Source: an uncultured Tateyamaria sp.
GTDB taxonomy: Bacteria; Pseudomonadota; Alphaproteobacteria; Rhodobacterales; Rhodobacteraceae
Direction: 5' to 3'
Length of the DNA stretch: 64,000 bases
Assembly: GCF_947488715.1 (NCBI RefSeq)
Contig: NZ_CANLAG010000008.1
Span: forward strand, 1 to 64,000
The translations under genes were made by a program, and so were the position numbers. The notes beneath the pieces were generated by a model that saw nothing but the letters and a program-made list of their open reading frames with translations, did no database searches and had not been told where the DNA came from. Numbering within the stretch: position 1 is the stretch's first letter; every line of letters starts with the position of its first letter. Shown here piece by piece: positions 24,677 through 33,506 of the stretch.

Positions 24677-25777
24677 TCACCGCACGATAAACTCGGCATG
24701 AAGTGCGCCAGCAGCTTTGATGCTCTTCAGAATGTCGATCATGTCGCGCGGAGCGACACCTAGTGCATTCAACCCACCGATGACTTCCGACAAAGACGCG
24801 CCGTCCGGTATTTCGGCCAACCCTGGCCCTTCTTCGTCTTGAATGTCGACGGTCGTCCTAGGAACGACCACCGTTTCGCCTTCTGCGAAGGGATTTGGTT
24901 GAATTGCGATTGGCTGCTCTTGTATGCGAAGTGTCAAATTGCCCTGTGAGACAGCCACGCGAGAAATGCGTACGTCACTTCCCATGACAATCGTTCCAGA
25001 CCTTTGGTCGACAACAACGCGTGCCTTTCGCTCAGGCTCAACTTCAATGTTTTCAATCCTTCCGAGCGCATGAGCAACTGATCGCATACCTGTCCGTTCT
25101 ACGTCCAAACTTACAGTGCCAGAATCCAACATGGTCGCAACACGGCGCCCAAAATTGGCGTTGATTGCAGTTTCGATGCGGGCAGCTGTTGTAAAATCTG
25201 CATCGCGCAGCGCCAAACGCATGTCTGCCAAGCTGCTCAATTGGAAATCAATCTCGCGCTCGACCCGCGCACCCGATGGGATGACGCCGGCGGTTGGTAC
25301 ACCCTGGGTGACCCGGGCGCCGTCACCTTCTGCAACAGCGCCACCAGCAATGATGGTGCCCTGCGACACAGCATAGATTTCTCCGTCCGCCGCGTTCAAT
25401 GGGGTCATGATGAGCGTGCCACCCAAAAGGCTCTTGGCGTCTCCGATCGCAGACACGGTGACGTCGATTTGTGATCCTGCGCGCGCGAATGGAGGCAGGG
25501 TCGCAGTTACAAACACCGCCGCCACGTTCTTGGGGCGAAACTGTTCCCCTGTGACGTTCACGCCCAATCGTTCCAATATGTTTGTCATGATGTCTTCGGT
25601 GAACGGCGCGTTTCGCAGCCCGTCCCCAGTGCCGTCGAGGCCGACAACCAAGCCGTATCCGACGAGATCGTTTCCTCGAACGCCATCGAATTCAACCAGA
25701 TCTTTGATGCGGATCGAACTGGCTATGGCCGCATGCGCGGAAAAGACCAAAATCAAGAGTCCAAAAAGAAACCTCAT
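24677..25777 (-). CDS. flgI: Flagellar P-ring protein FlgI
   Basis: A 366-residue periplasmic protein with signal peptide ending AAIAS. The mature start SIRIKDLVEFDGVRGNDLVG is followed by GYGLVVGLDGTGDGLRNAPF, both diagnostic of FlgI. The end is LNALGVAPRDMIDILKSIKA. It builds the P ring in the peptidoglycan layer with FlgA's help. Its start overlaps flgL by four bases. Confidence 0.98.
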   Translation of the reverse strand: MRFLFGLLILVFSAHAAIASSIRIKDLVEFDGVRGNDLVGYGLVVGLDGTGDGLRNAPFTEDIMTNILERLGVNVTGEQFRPKNVAAVFVTATLPPFARAGSQIDVTVSAIGDAKSLLGGTLIMTPLNAADGEIYAVSQGTIIAGGAVAEGDGARVTQGVPTAGVIPSGARVEREIDFQLSSLADMRLALRDADFTTAARIETAINANFGRRVATMLDSGTVSLDVERTGMRSVAHALGRIENIEVEPERKARVVVDQRSGTIVMGSDVRISRVAVSQGNLTLRIQEQPIAIQPNPFAEGETVVVPRTTVDIQDEEGPGLAEIPDGASLSEVIGGLNALGVAPRDMIDILKSIKAAGALHAEFIVR

Positions 25778-26781
25778 CTGATGAAGTTCACAAAAGACAG
25801 ATCGGACATGCGCGCGGTCAAGGTGTACAGGCTTTGAAGCTGAAATTGTACGGCCTCCAGGTTTGTTGCGGTTTCGTAAGGATCGGCCTGTAGCAGAGCG
25901 CCCTTGGCAAGTGTCAGGGCCGTTTCTTCGGTGGCATTGCGCGTCATCAAGGTGTCTATCCGCGCCTGCGCCGCACCCACATTAGCGCGTGTTGCGGTCA
26001 GCGATGATTGAACGGTGAACAATTCCGATCCGGTCTCGGCCAACAGTGTCTGTTGTTCTTCCGTGCTCAGCCCAAGTGACGCGCTGCCAGCGAGTGCAGC
26101 CAGCGCCGTATTCATCAAAACATCCCGAATGACCGGGTCATCTGCACGCAATTGAACGCTTACCGCTTCGTCCTCCGACACTCGAAAGGCATTGATGTCA
26201 GTGTCGGCACCGCCATACGCCGTCGCCGTGAAACCTACCGGGTCGTCAAACCACGCTTGCGCCGCTGCTCTGATAGTGTCTGCGGATGTTGCGCCTGCGA
26301 TTGCGGTCCTCAAACCAGTCAGGATGACATCCGCACTTTCGATCGCCTGTTGGTCCGACGCGGCGCCAGAAAACAACGCGCGACCGCCTGTGGCTGTGTT
26401 GAGCGTGCTGACAATGGCGCGCAGGTTTGTTTCCGCATCCGTCGACAATTGATCCAAAACGGGGCCCAACGCGCTACCAGCGGTGGTGACCAATGCACTG
26501 CCTAGTGAGCCGACATTTGTGTCGATACGCTCCAAAGCGATCTGAACGCTGTTCGTAAATTGCGCCGCTTCGGATGCCGCGACGCCATAGCCAGAGAGGG
26601 TGCGTAGATCCTTTTCGATGTCTGCCAAATAGCTGACATTTCCAGCCAAAACGGATTTCACATCGCTGACCTGTCCCGTGGCCAACTCTTCGTTCAATCG
26701 TGTCATGTCAGCCTTCAATGCCGCGCCACGTCGTTGCAGCATGAAGGTCTGGGCCAAGTCGCCGAGTGAAAAATTACTCAT
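25774..26781 (-). CDS. flgL: Hook-filament junction protein FlgL
   Basis: A 335-residue flagellin-like junction protein. The N-terminal helix FMLQRRGAALKADMTRLNEE resembles D0/D1 of flagellins, and the C-terminal part (LTLAKGALLQADPYETATNL, then LQSLYTLTARMSDLSFVNFI) the matching half. It joins FlgK to the filament. It lies two bases after flgK and overlaps flgI, so flgK-flgL-flgI are one unit. Confidence 0.93.
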   Translation of the reverse strand: MSNFSLGDLAQTFMLQRRGAALKADMTRLNEELATGQVSDVKSVLAGNVSYLADIEKDLRTLSGYGVAASEAAQFTNSVQIALERIDTNVGSLGSALVTTAGSALGPVLDQLSTDAETNLRAIVSTLNTATGGRALFSGAASDQQAIESADVILTGLRTAIAGATSADTIRAAAQAWFDDPVGFTATAYGGADTDINAFRVSEDEAVSVQLRADDPVIRDVLMNTALAALAGSASLGLSTEEQQTLLAETGSELFTVQSSLTATRANVGAAQARIDTLMTRNATEETALTLAKGALLQADPYETATNLEAVQFQLQSLYTLTARMSDLSFVNFIR

Positions 26782-26783
26782 CT

Positions 26784-28238
26784 TCAGATCCTCAACAACG
26801 AGTCGAACATTTGGTCGACGGTTTCGATCACGCGCGCGTTGGCGGCATAGGCTTGTTCAATGATCATTAGGTTTTGCAACTCGACATCGGTATCAACGCC
26901 CCCTGCCAATTCGCGCTGTGTCAGTTCATAGAACTGGGTCGAAGCAAAGCTGAGCTTTTGATCCTCGCGCAGTCGGTCAGAGCCAAGTTGCGACGCGACA
27001 CTTGCAATCATGTCGCCCGCGGACAAGGCGGATGCTCCAAAGCTCCCCGAAGTTGCAATTCTTGGATCCGACAAGGCGGCGTTCAACGCATTGAGCAGGG
27101 TGGAATCGCCAACCGGTCCGGGTGCCACCGATCCCAATCCGTCACGCATCATGCGCGTTTCTCCGGACTGTGTTGGATCGACCAGCGCGTTGATGCTCAG
27201 GCGATTGGCCAGACCGGTTTCTGCCGCTGGATCAAGTGGTGCCCCATCATCCGTGAAAAGGCCCGGATCGCCGGGGGACAACGTTGGATCCACGGCGGCA
27301 TCTTCGAACCGTTCAACAAGATTACGGGCAAGCGCGTCGATTTTTGACTGCGCCTCTGGCGCCAATTCATCGCGTATTTCGAATTGCGCGCCCAAGGTGC
27401 CACCTTGCAAGCGACCGCCCGTCGATGTGGTGTTGACCGCAAATCCGTTGATGGTGAGGCCGGACAAAGATCCATCGTCGATCGACATATAGGGTGTGAC
27501 GACGTTTGACGTCTCAAACCCAATTTCTGCTGCACGCCCATCGATCAAAATGGCGCCCCCGGTCGAATACAAGGCAACAGCGCCGTGATCGCGTTCGATC
27601 ATACGGACCGGCACCATTTCCGAGATCTCGTCGATCAACACCTGCCGTTGATCCTGCAGGGCGAATGTATCCGCGTTCCGCGCATCTGCGCCCGAGATTT
27701 GCGAGTTTAAAAGTTGAACCGCCTGCAAGGCGTCGTTCAGGCGCGTGACCTGAGCGCCAATTTCACTGTCGGCCGCTGTTCTGGCGGTCTGGATGCCGTC
27801 CGCAACAGAATTCACCGCCACCGCCAGGTCACGTGCGCTGTGCGCTGCAGCGTCCAGGCGTTCAGCTGCATCCGGGCGGCTTGCCGCCGTGATCAAACTG
27901 TTTTCAAAATCCGCCAAACGGGCAGACAGGGACCCGGATTGATCCGGCGTTCCGATCAGATCCTCGATCCGGGACAGGTAGTTGGTCGTCGCTGACCGGT
28001 ATCCAAACTCCGATCCCGCAAGCCGACGGTCAGCGATCACCTGGGCGTCGACATGCCGCTGGATGCCGTCGATCCTGACGCCACCCGCTGCGCCGATTTC
28101 TGATGAGGATACCGACAAAGTGCGGCGCGCATAGCCCGGTGTGGATACATTTGCGATGTTGCTTGAAACAAGCTCCGACGCACGGCTCGCGGCGCGCAGC
28201 CCCGACATGGCAGAATTCAGTGCACTTGTTATGGTCAT
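26784..28238 (-). CDS. flgK: Hook-filament junction protein FlgK
   Basis: A 484-residue protein with the rod/hook/junction N-terminus LNSAMSGLRAASRASELVSS plus NIANVSTPGYARR, and the C-terminus ELQNLMIIEQAYAANARVIE plus VDQMFDSLLRI. It forms the first junction zone at the hook tip. It starts 40 bp after flgE. The probable chaperone FlgN is coded at 2103-2462. Confidence 0.96.
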   Translation of the reverse strand: MTITSALNSAMSGLRAASRASELVSSNIANVSTPGYARRTLSVSSSEIGAAGGVRIDGIQRHVDAQVIADRRLAGSEFGYRSATTNYLSRIEDLIGTPDQSGSLSARLADFENSLITAASRPDAAERLDAAAHSARDLAVAVNSVADGIQTARTAADSEIGAQVTRLNDALQAVQLLNSQISGADARNADTFALQDQRQVLIDEISEMVPVRMIERDHGAVALYSTGGAILIDGRAAEIGFETSNVVTPYMSIDDGSLSGLTINGFAVNTTSTGGRLQGGTLGAQFEIRDELAPEAQSKIDALARNLVERFEDAAVDPTLSPGDPGLFTDDGAPLDPAAETGLANRLSINALVDPTQSGETRMMRDGLGSVAPGPVGDSTLLNALNAALSDPRIATSGSFGASALSAGDMIASVASQLGSDRLREDQKLSFASTQFYELTQRELAGGVDTDVELQNLMIIEQAYAANARVIETVDQMFDSLLRI

Positions 28239-28278
28239 GACACGGCCTTCCGATGGGTCATTGGGCTACGCGCTCAGG

Positions 28279-29580
28279 TCAGCGCTTGATGTTGGTGGTT
28301 TCCTGCAACATCTCGTCTACGGTCTGGATCACCTTGGCGTTCGAGGAATAGGCACGCTGGGTCTGGATCATCGCGGTCAGTTCACCCGCAACATCCACGG
28401 CGCTTTCTTCACGTGCGTAGGAAACGATATCGCCTGTTGGCCCGTCACTCGCATCCCACAGGAAAAAGCTGCCGCTTTCGGGTGAGGGCAGATAGGTCTG
28501 CTGATCCAGTGCTACCATGCCGTTGGGGTTGGGCAAGTCGACCAGCGGGATTTGATAGATCGTCCGGTTGATGCCAGTGTCAAAGAACGCTGTGACAAAA
28601 CCGTTCGCGTCCACTTCGACGTTGGTCATGTTGCCCACCGGCGACCCGTCTTTGGAGATCGAAACCGGCGCAAAGCTGTCGGACAGCTGTGTGATGCCGT
28701 CACTGTCGCCCAGCATGCCGATGTCAATTTCCAGCGGCCCACCTTCGGCGTTCACGATGATCGACCCGGTGGCCGGGTCATAGGCGCCGCCGCTGGTTGT
28801 GGTCACCGACGCCAACGTGCCACCCGATGTGCGGCTGTCATCAAATGTCAGCACATATTCCCCGATCACCGCGCCATCCAGCGCCGAGTCGGTCAGTTGA
28901 ACCGTCCATTCGTTGGACGATCCCGTGGCCGGAACAGTTGGGGTAAAACTGATATTGATGTTTTCGGACGTGCCAAGATTGTCGAAATACTCGACAGACA
29001 GATACTGCACCTCGCCTGCGGCACCAGCGTCCGTATCAGTCGCGGGTAGGTTCACACCCAGTGACATCTGCGTCGTCGGCTCACCCGAGAACTGGTTCAC
29101 GTTGATCTGAACCGGCTCCAACCCTGCGGATGTATCACGCGGGAAATTCGGAACATTTCCATCGGGTTGTGCGGGCCAACCCAGCAGAACAAGCCCGGAT
29201 TCAGAGACCAGGTACCCTTCGGCGTCCGTACGGAACGACCCGGTTGTCGTCAGGTGCATCAATGGATCGCCGTTGGCGACCTCGATATCCGCGGCCTGCG
29301 CAACAGGCAGCATGCCACGGCCCCGCACCGCCAGATCAGTTGCGTTCGATGTCGACACCAGCGAACCGCTCTGGTCGATGACCCGCGACGTGGTCGCACG
29401 CACACCACCCGCGGAATATGTCCCGCCAGAGGACGAAATCACCATCGAATGGAAATCCGTTTGAACCCGTTTGTACCCGTAGGTCGAAGAGTTCGCGATA
29501 TTGTCGGAGATGGACGCCAAACGCGTCGCGTTCGACTGAAGCCCTGCAACGCCTGCATTGAGGGACGAGGAAATGGTCAT
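28279..29580 (-). CDS. flgE: Flagellar hook protein FlgE
   Basis: A 433-residue hook protein. It starts MTISSSLNAGVAGLQSNATR, followed by SDNIANSSTYGYKRVQTDFH, and ends VDVAGELTAMIQTQRAYSSN then AKVIQTVDEMLQETTNIKR. The central region carries the FlgE D2 beta domain. The ATG at 29580 is chosen because the family begins here; longer upstream reading lacks homology. Its leader has a CtrA-like box. The hook cap gene flgD is not in the window and may lie beyond fliK to the left. Confidence 0.96.
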   Translation of the reverse strand: MTISSSLNAGVAGLQSNATRLASISDNIANSSTYGYKRVQTDFHSMVISSSGGTYSAGGVRATTSRVIDQSGSLVSTSNATDLAVRGRGMLPVAQAADIEVANGDPLMHLTTTGSFRTDAEGYLVSESGLVLLGWPAQPDGNVPNFPRDTSAGLEPVQINVNQFSGEPTTQMSLGVNLPATDTDAGAAGEVQYLSVEYFDNLGTSENINISFTPTVPATGSSNEWTVQLTDSALDGAVIGEYVLTFDDSRTSGGTLASVTTTSGGAYDPATGSIIVNAEGGPLEIDIGMLGDSDGITQLSDSFAPVSISKDGSPVGNMTNVEVDANGFVTAFFDTGINRTIYQIPLVDLPNPNGMVALDQQTYLPSPESGSFFLWDASDGPTGDIVSYAREESAVDVAGELTAMIQTQRAYSSNAKVIQTVDEMLQETTNIKR

Positions 29581-29636
29581 GGACACGCCTTTCTGCTGTA
29601 TCAACCCGAATTGGGTCCACAGATAGGCGCGCCTGC

Positions 29637-29651
29637 TTAACGTAGGGCTAA
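29637..29651. promoter_or_regulatory. CtrA-like box upstream of flgE
   Basis: TTAA-N7-CTAA on the plus strand (TTAG-N7-TTAA on the minus strand), 57 bp upstream of the flgE ATG in the 91-bp gap to motB. It has one deviation from TTAA-N7-TTAA. Confidence 0.4.
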
Positions 29652-29671
29652 CAGATAAAATCCGACCTATA

Positions 29672-30511
29672 TCACTCGCGCAAAAGCACGATTTCCAACC
29701 GGTTGTTGCGCGTGGCCATTGGGTTCGCCACAGCTCTTTCGCGATCGGCATGCCCTGTGACACGCTGGATTCGCGCGTCGGCGACACCAAAATCCTCAAG
29801 CAATTTGCGCATGGTGGTCGCGCGATCCGCCGACAGTTTCCACGTAGACCGCTCCGCCACCACAATCGGCTGCGCCTGAACGTGGCCGCCGATGGCGATC
29901 CCGTTTTCGACCATGCGGGTCGATTCCGAAATCAGGCGGGCGAGGTTTTCCAACAAAGGTGTCGGTTCATCAGTCGCGCCTTCGAACAGAGGCGTGTCAT
30001 CCAGGGCAAAGATCTCGATCACCAGCCCTTCGTCAGTTAGCCGCGTAGTGATGTGCTGCATCTCGTTGTCCATCACCTTGGATTCGCCGCCATGCCCGAT
30101 CAACTGGGCCTCAAGGGACTCGAACGCTTCGTCCTGCGCGGCCAAGGCATCGCCTGTATCGGACATGCCGGTTTCGCCGCGGGCCTGACGTGATTCCGTC
30201 GGTCGCTGAGACGAGGCACCAGTGCCATTCTGCGGCAAAGTCACCTCGGAAAACACGCTGTCGCCGCCAAAACTGCCATCACCACCGCCCGACACCCGGT
30301 TGATCGGGATCGTCGGCGAAAAGTAGTCGGCAATGCCCTTGCGTTGCTTTTCCGTTGTCGCGTTCAGCAGCCACATCAACATAAAGAAAGCCATCATCGC
30401 GGTCACAAAGTCCGCATAAGCCACTTTCCAAGCGCCACCATGGTGACCACCGCCACCGACGACCTTTTTGCGCTTGATGATGATTGGCCGCACATTTGCC
30501 TGCGCGCTCAT
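29672..30511 (-). CDS. motB: Flagellar stator protein MotB
   Basis: A 279-residue stator subunit. The single membrane helix AYADFVTAMMAFFMLMWLLN contains the proton-binding aspartate of the ADF motif. A plug/linker follows, then an OmpA-like peptidoglycan-binding domain (AERSTWKLSADRATTMRKLL, then RIQRVTGHADRERAV and NNRLEIVLL). The ATG at 30511 (MSAQANVRP) has GAGG eight bases upstream and is preferred to one at 30553. It is separated from motA by 10 kb. Confidence 0.96.
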   Translation of the reverse strand: MSAQANVRPIIIKRKKVVGGGGHHGGAWKVAYADFVTAMMAFFMLMWLLNATTEKQRKGIADYFSPTIPINRVSGGGDGSFGGDSVFSEVTLPQNGTGASSQRPTESRQARGETGMSDTGDALAAQDEAFESLEAQLIGHGGESKVMDNEMQHITTRLTDEGLVIEIFALDDTPLFEGATDEPTPLLENLARLISESTRMVENGIAIGGHVQAQPIVVAERSTWKLSADRATTMRKLLEDFGVADARIQRVTGHADRERAVANPMATRNNRLEIVLLRE

Positions 30512-30559
30512 ATCCCACACCTCATTTTTCACCCAAGCCAAGGGGTAACGCATCCGCTG

Positions 30560-30574
30560 TTACGGCAGGCTTAA
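30560..30574. promoter_or_regulatory. CtrA-like box upstream of motB
   Basis: TTAC-N7-TTAA, 49 bp upstream of the motB ATG and in the gap divergent from the MFS gene. The right half is TTAAC, the canonical CtrA half-site. Confidence 0.4.
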
Positions 30575-30641
30575 CATCTCGAATTGTCGGCAAATGTCTT
30601 GCGGCCTTGTGTTGTCGTGCGGTGCCTGCGCACTGTGCGGC

Positions 30642-31868
30642 ATGACCTCTGCAACCCATGACAGCACCTATTCCTGGACGCGCTTGTGCCTGACCTTGAT
30701 GGTTGCCTTGGTGGCGAACGCGGGTATGTGGGCGATCATCGTGATCATGCCCGCCGTGCAGGCCGAGTTCGGCGTCAGCCGCGCGGATGCCAGCCTGCCC
30801 TATACCCTGACGATGATCGGTTTCGCGGTGGGCAACTTTGTTGTCGGGCGCGCGGTGGACAAATGGGGCGTTACGCCGGTGCTGGTGGTCTGCGGGTTGA
30901 TCATCTCGGGCGGCTACGGCCTTGCCATGCTCAGCGGGTCGATCCTGTGGCTGTCACTGGCACAGCTTGTGGTGGGCTTTGGCACCTCCGTGGGCTTCGG
31001 ACCGCTGATCGCGGACATCTCGCACTGGTTCATGAAACGGCGCGGCATCGCCGTGGCGATCGTGGCCAGCGGCAACTACCTGTCGGGGGCGATCTGGCCG
31101 CTTGTCCTGGCCCGCGTCCTGGCCGAGGACGGCTGGCGCGCCAGCTACGCGGTGCTGGCCCTGGCGACGCTGGTGGTTGTGCTGCCGCTGGCCTTTGCCC
31201 TGCGGCGTGCCGTGCCGGACACCGCCCACCAAATGGCCGAGGCCGCCGCCCTCTCCAACGCGCAATCCTCCGGCCTGTCCTCGCGCGCGCTGGCCTGCCT
31301 GCTGGGGCTGGCGGGCGTCGGGTGCTGCGTGGCGATGTCAATGCCACAGGTCCACATCGTCAGTTATTGTGTCGATCTGGGCTATGGTCCCGCCGTGGGC
31401 GCGGAAATGCTGTCTCTGATGCTGTTGGGCGGCGTGGCCTCACGGCTGGTCTCCGGCCTGCTGGCGGACAGGCTGGGGGGCGTGCGCACGCTGCTGCTGG
31501 GGTCGGTCCTTCAGGCCATCGCGCTGGCGCTCTACCTGCCGTCGGACGCGCTCATCTCGCTCTATGTGGTCAGCCTCGTCTTTGGCCTGTCCCAAGGTGG
31601 CATCGTGCCCAGCTATGCGCTGATCGTGCGCGAATACATGCCCGCGCGGGATGCAGGCACGTGGGTCGGCTTTGTGCTGATGGCGACGATCATGGGCATG
31701 GCGCTGGGCGGATGGATGTCGGGCTGGGTCTATGACGTCACCGGCAGCTACCAAATGGCGTTCTGGAACGGCATCGTGTGGAACGGGCTGAACATCGCGA
31801 TCATGGTCTGGCTTTTGGGCCGCAGCCGCCCGCGCGCACCGGCTCAGCCCTTGTCAGGCACCATCTGA
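30642..31868 (+). CDS. MFS transporter
   Basis: A 408-residue major facilitator with about 12 membrane helices and the loop 2-3 region VVGRAVDKWGVTPVLVV. The repeat LLADRLGGVRTLLLGSVLQA appears in the second half. The fold resembles the monocarboxylate/oxalate-type branch (VYDVTGSYQMAFWNGIVWN near the end), but the substrate cannot be read. ATG at 30642 (MTSATHD) is taken as the start; ATG at 30594 would add 16 residues rich in cysteine. Neither has a good Shine-Dalgarno. Its 3' end overlaps the convergent trhO by 25 bp. It marks the change to higher G+C after the flagellar cluster. Confidence 0.85.
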   Translation: MTSATHDSTYSWTRLCLTLMVALVANAGMWAIIVIMPAVQAEFGVSRADASLPYTLTMIGFAVGNFVVGRAVDKWGVTPVLVVCGLIISGGYGLAMLSGSILWLSLAQLVVGFGTSVGFGPLIADISHWFMKRRGIAVAIVASGNYLSGAIWPLVLARVLAEDGWRASYAVLALATLVVVLPLAFALRRAVPDTAHQMAEAAALSNAQSSGLSSRALACLLGLAGVGCCVAMSMPQVHIVSYCVDLGYGPAVGAEMLSLMLLGGVASRLVSGLLADRLGGVRTLLLGSVLQAIALALYLPSDALISLYVVSLVFGLSQGGIVPSYALIVREYMPARDAGTWVGFVLMATIMGMALGGWMSGWVYDVTGSYQMAFWNGIVWNGLNIAIMVWLLGRSRPRAPAQPLSGTI

Positions 31869-32767
31869 CCGGTCAGGTGATCGGTCCCGCGCGCGCGCGC
31901 CAGGGCCACCTGTTTCTGCCGCTCCCGGAACCGCGCCTTGTCGGCATCCGTGGTCTCGGCGACACAGTGATGACAGCTCACGCCCTGCTCGTATTCCGCC
32001 CTGTCGCGATCCTCGGGCAGGATGGGCCGCCGACACGCATGGCACAGCAAATGCGGCCCCACGGCCAAACCGTGCCCGACACTCACCCGCCCGTCAAAGA
32101 CGAAACAGGACCCGTCCCAGGTGCTCTCGGCCTCCGGCACCTCTTCGAGGTATTTCAGAATGCCGCCCTTCAGGTGGTACACATCCTCGACCCCCTGACC
32201 CAGCAGGTAGTTCGTCGACTTTTCACAGCGAATGCCCCCGGTGCAGAACATCGCCACCTTCTTGTTGTGAAACCGATCCTTGTTCGCCTCCCACCACGCC
32301 GGGAACTCGCCAAAGCTGGCGGTCTGCGGGTCGACCGCGCCCTCAAAGGTGCCAATCGCCACCTCGTAATCGTTGCGCGTATCGATCACGACCACATCGT
32401 CGCGGGTGATCAGGTCATTCCAGTCGGCGGGTTGGACGTAGTGCCCGGTGCGCGCGGCCGGATCGACATCCGGCTGGCCCATGGTCACGATCTCGCGCTT
32501 CAACCGCACCTTCATCTTGCCAAAGGGGGGCGTCGGGCTCTGGCTTTCCTTGTGCTCCAGATCGGCGCAACCGGGCAGGGCGCGGATATGCGCCAGCACC
32601 GCGTCAATGCCCGCACGCGGCCCCGCAATCGTCCCGTTGATCCCCTCGGGCGCCAGCAACAGCGACCCGCGCACACCCTGCGCCGCGCACAGGTCCAGCA
32701 ACGCAGGTTTCAACCCGGCGGGATCGGCAAAGCGGGTAAAGTGGTACAGGGCGGCGATGGTGAACAT
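31844..32767 (-). CDS. trhO: tRNA uridine 5-hydroxylase TrhO (rhodanese domain)
   Basis: A 307-residue protein. The N-terminal acylphosphatase-like part (FTIAALYHFTRFADPAGLKP, then LLLAPEGINGTIAG) is followed by a rhodanese domain (VVVIDTRNDYEVAIGTFEGA, then VAMFCTGGIRCEKSTNYLL) with the catalytic cysteine in CTGGIRCEK. A cysteine-rich zinc-like tail (LLCHACRRPI, CHHC) follows. TrhO/YceA hydroxylates U34 of tRNAs in an oxygen-dependent route. The start at 32767 lies 86 bp from pncA, divergently. No cysteines of the catalytic loop are missing. Confidence 0.93.
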   Translation of the reverse strand: MFTIAALYHFTRFADPAGLKPALLDLCAAQGVRGSLLLAPEGINGTIAGPRAGIDAVLAHIRALPGCADLEHKESQSPTPPFGKMKVRLKREIVTMGQPDVDPAARTGHYVQPADWNDLITRDDVVVIDTRNDYEVAIGTFEGAVDPQTASFGEFPAWWEANKDRFHNKKVAMFCTGGIRCEKSTNYLLGQGVEDVYHLKGGILKYLEEVPEAESTWDGSCFVFDGRVSVGHGLAVGPHLLCHACRRPILPEDRDRAEYEQGVSCHHCVAETTDADKARFRERQKQVALARARGTDHLTGQMVPDKG

Positions 32768-32852
32768 GTGGCGGAAATAGGCGATGCCCCGGCCCTTGTG
32801 CAAGGGGTGGGGCGATGCAAAGAAGGGACCAACAGACGCAGGAGAGCCCGAA

Positions 32853-33449
32853 ATGACCCATGCCCTGATCGTAATCGACGTGCAAAACGACTTCTGCCCC
32901 GGCGGCGCGCTGGCCGTACCGGGCGGCGACAGCATCGTGGCAGGGATCAACGCGCTGATGGATACGGCCGAGGCGGTTGTGCTGACGCAGGACTGGCACC
33001 CAGGCGGCCATTCCTCATTCGCCAGCAGCCACGCAGGCCGCGCGCCCTATGACCTGATCGACATGCCCTACGGCCCCCAAGTGCTCTGGCCCGACCACTG
33101 CGTCCAAGGCTCGGACGGCGCGGCCTTCCACCCGGACCTGAACGCCGACCGCGCCGACATGATCGTGCGCAAGGGCTATCGGCCCGAGATCGACAGCTAC
33201 TCCGCCTTCTTTGAGAACGACCAAACAACCCCCACGGGCCTCGACGGATACCTGCGCACGCGCGGTATCACAGCTCTGACCATGGTGGGGCTGGCCACGG
33301 ACTTCTGCGTCAACTTCTCGGCGGTGGATGCGGCGAAACTCGGCTTTGACGTCACCGTCCGCATGGACCTCTGCCGCGCCATCGACCTCGACGGATCGCT
33401 TGCCGCCGCCCGCGACGGCATGGCGGCAGCGGGTGTCACGCTCACCTGA
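32853..33449 (+). CDS. pncA: Nicotinamidase PncA
   Basis: A 198-residue isochorismatase-fold amidase converting nicotinamide to nicotinate. The catalytic residues are visible: Asp in VIDVQNDFCPGGALAVPGGD, Lys in IVRKGYRPE and Cys in ATDFCVNFSA. The metal site is DWHPGGHSSF. AGGAGAG precedes the ATG at 32853. It is followed 57 bp later by pncB, the next enzyme of the same pathway. Confidence 0.96.
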   Translation: MTHALIVIDVQNDFCPGGALAVPGGDSIVAGINALMDTAEAVVLTQDWHPGGHSSFASSHAGRAPYDLIDMPYGPQVLWPDHCVQGSDGAAFHPDLNADRADMIVRKGYRPEIDSYSAFFENDQTTPTGLDGYLRTRGITALTMVGLATDFCVNFSAVDAAKLGFDVTVRMDLCRAIDLDGSLAAARDGMAAAGVTLT

Positions 33450-33506
33450 CTTGCCCTTGCGCCCCCGGTTCGGCACAACTGTGCACGCAGTCTCAAGGAA
33501 TACTCC

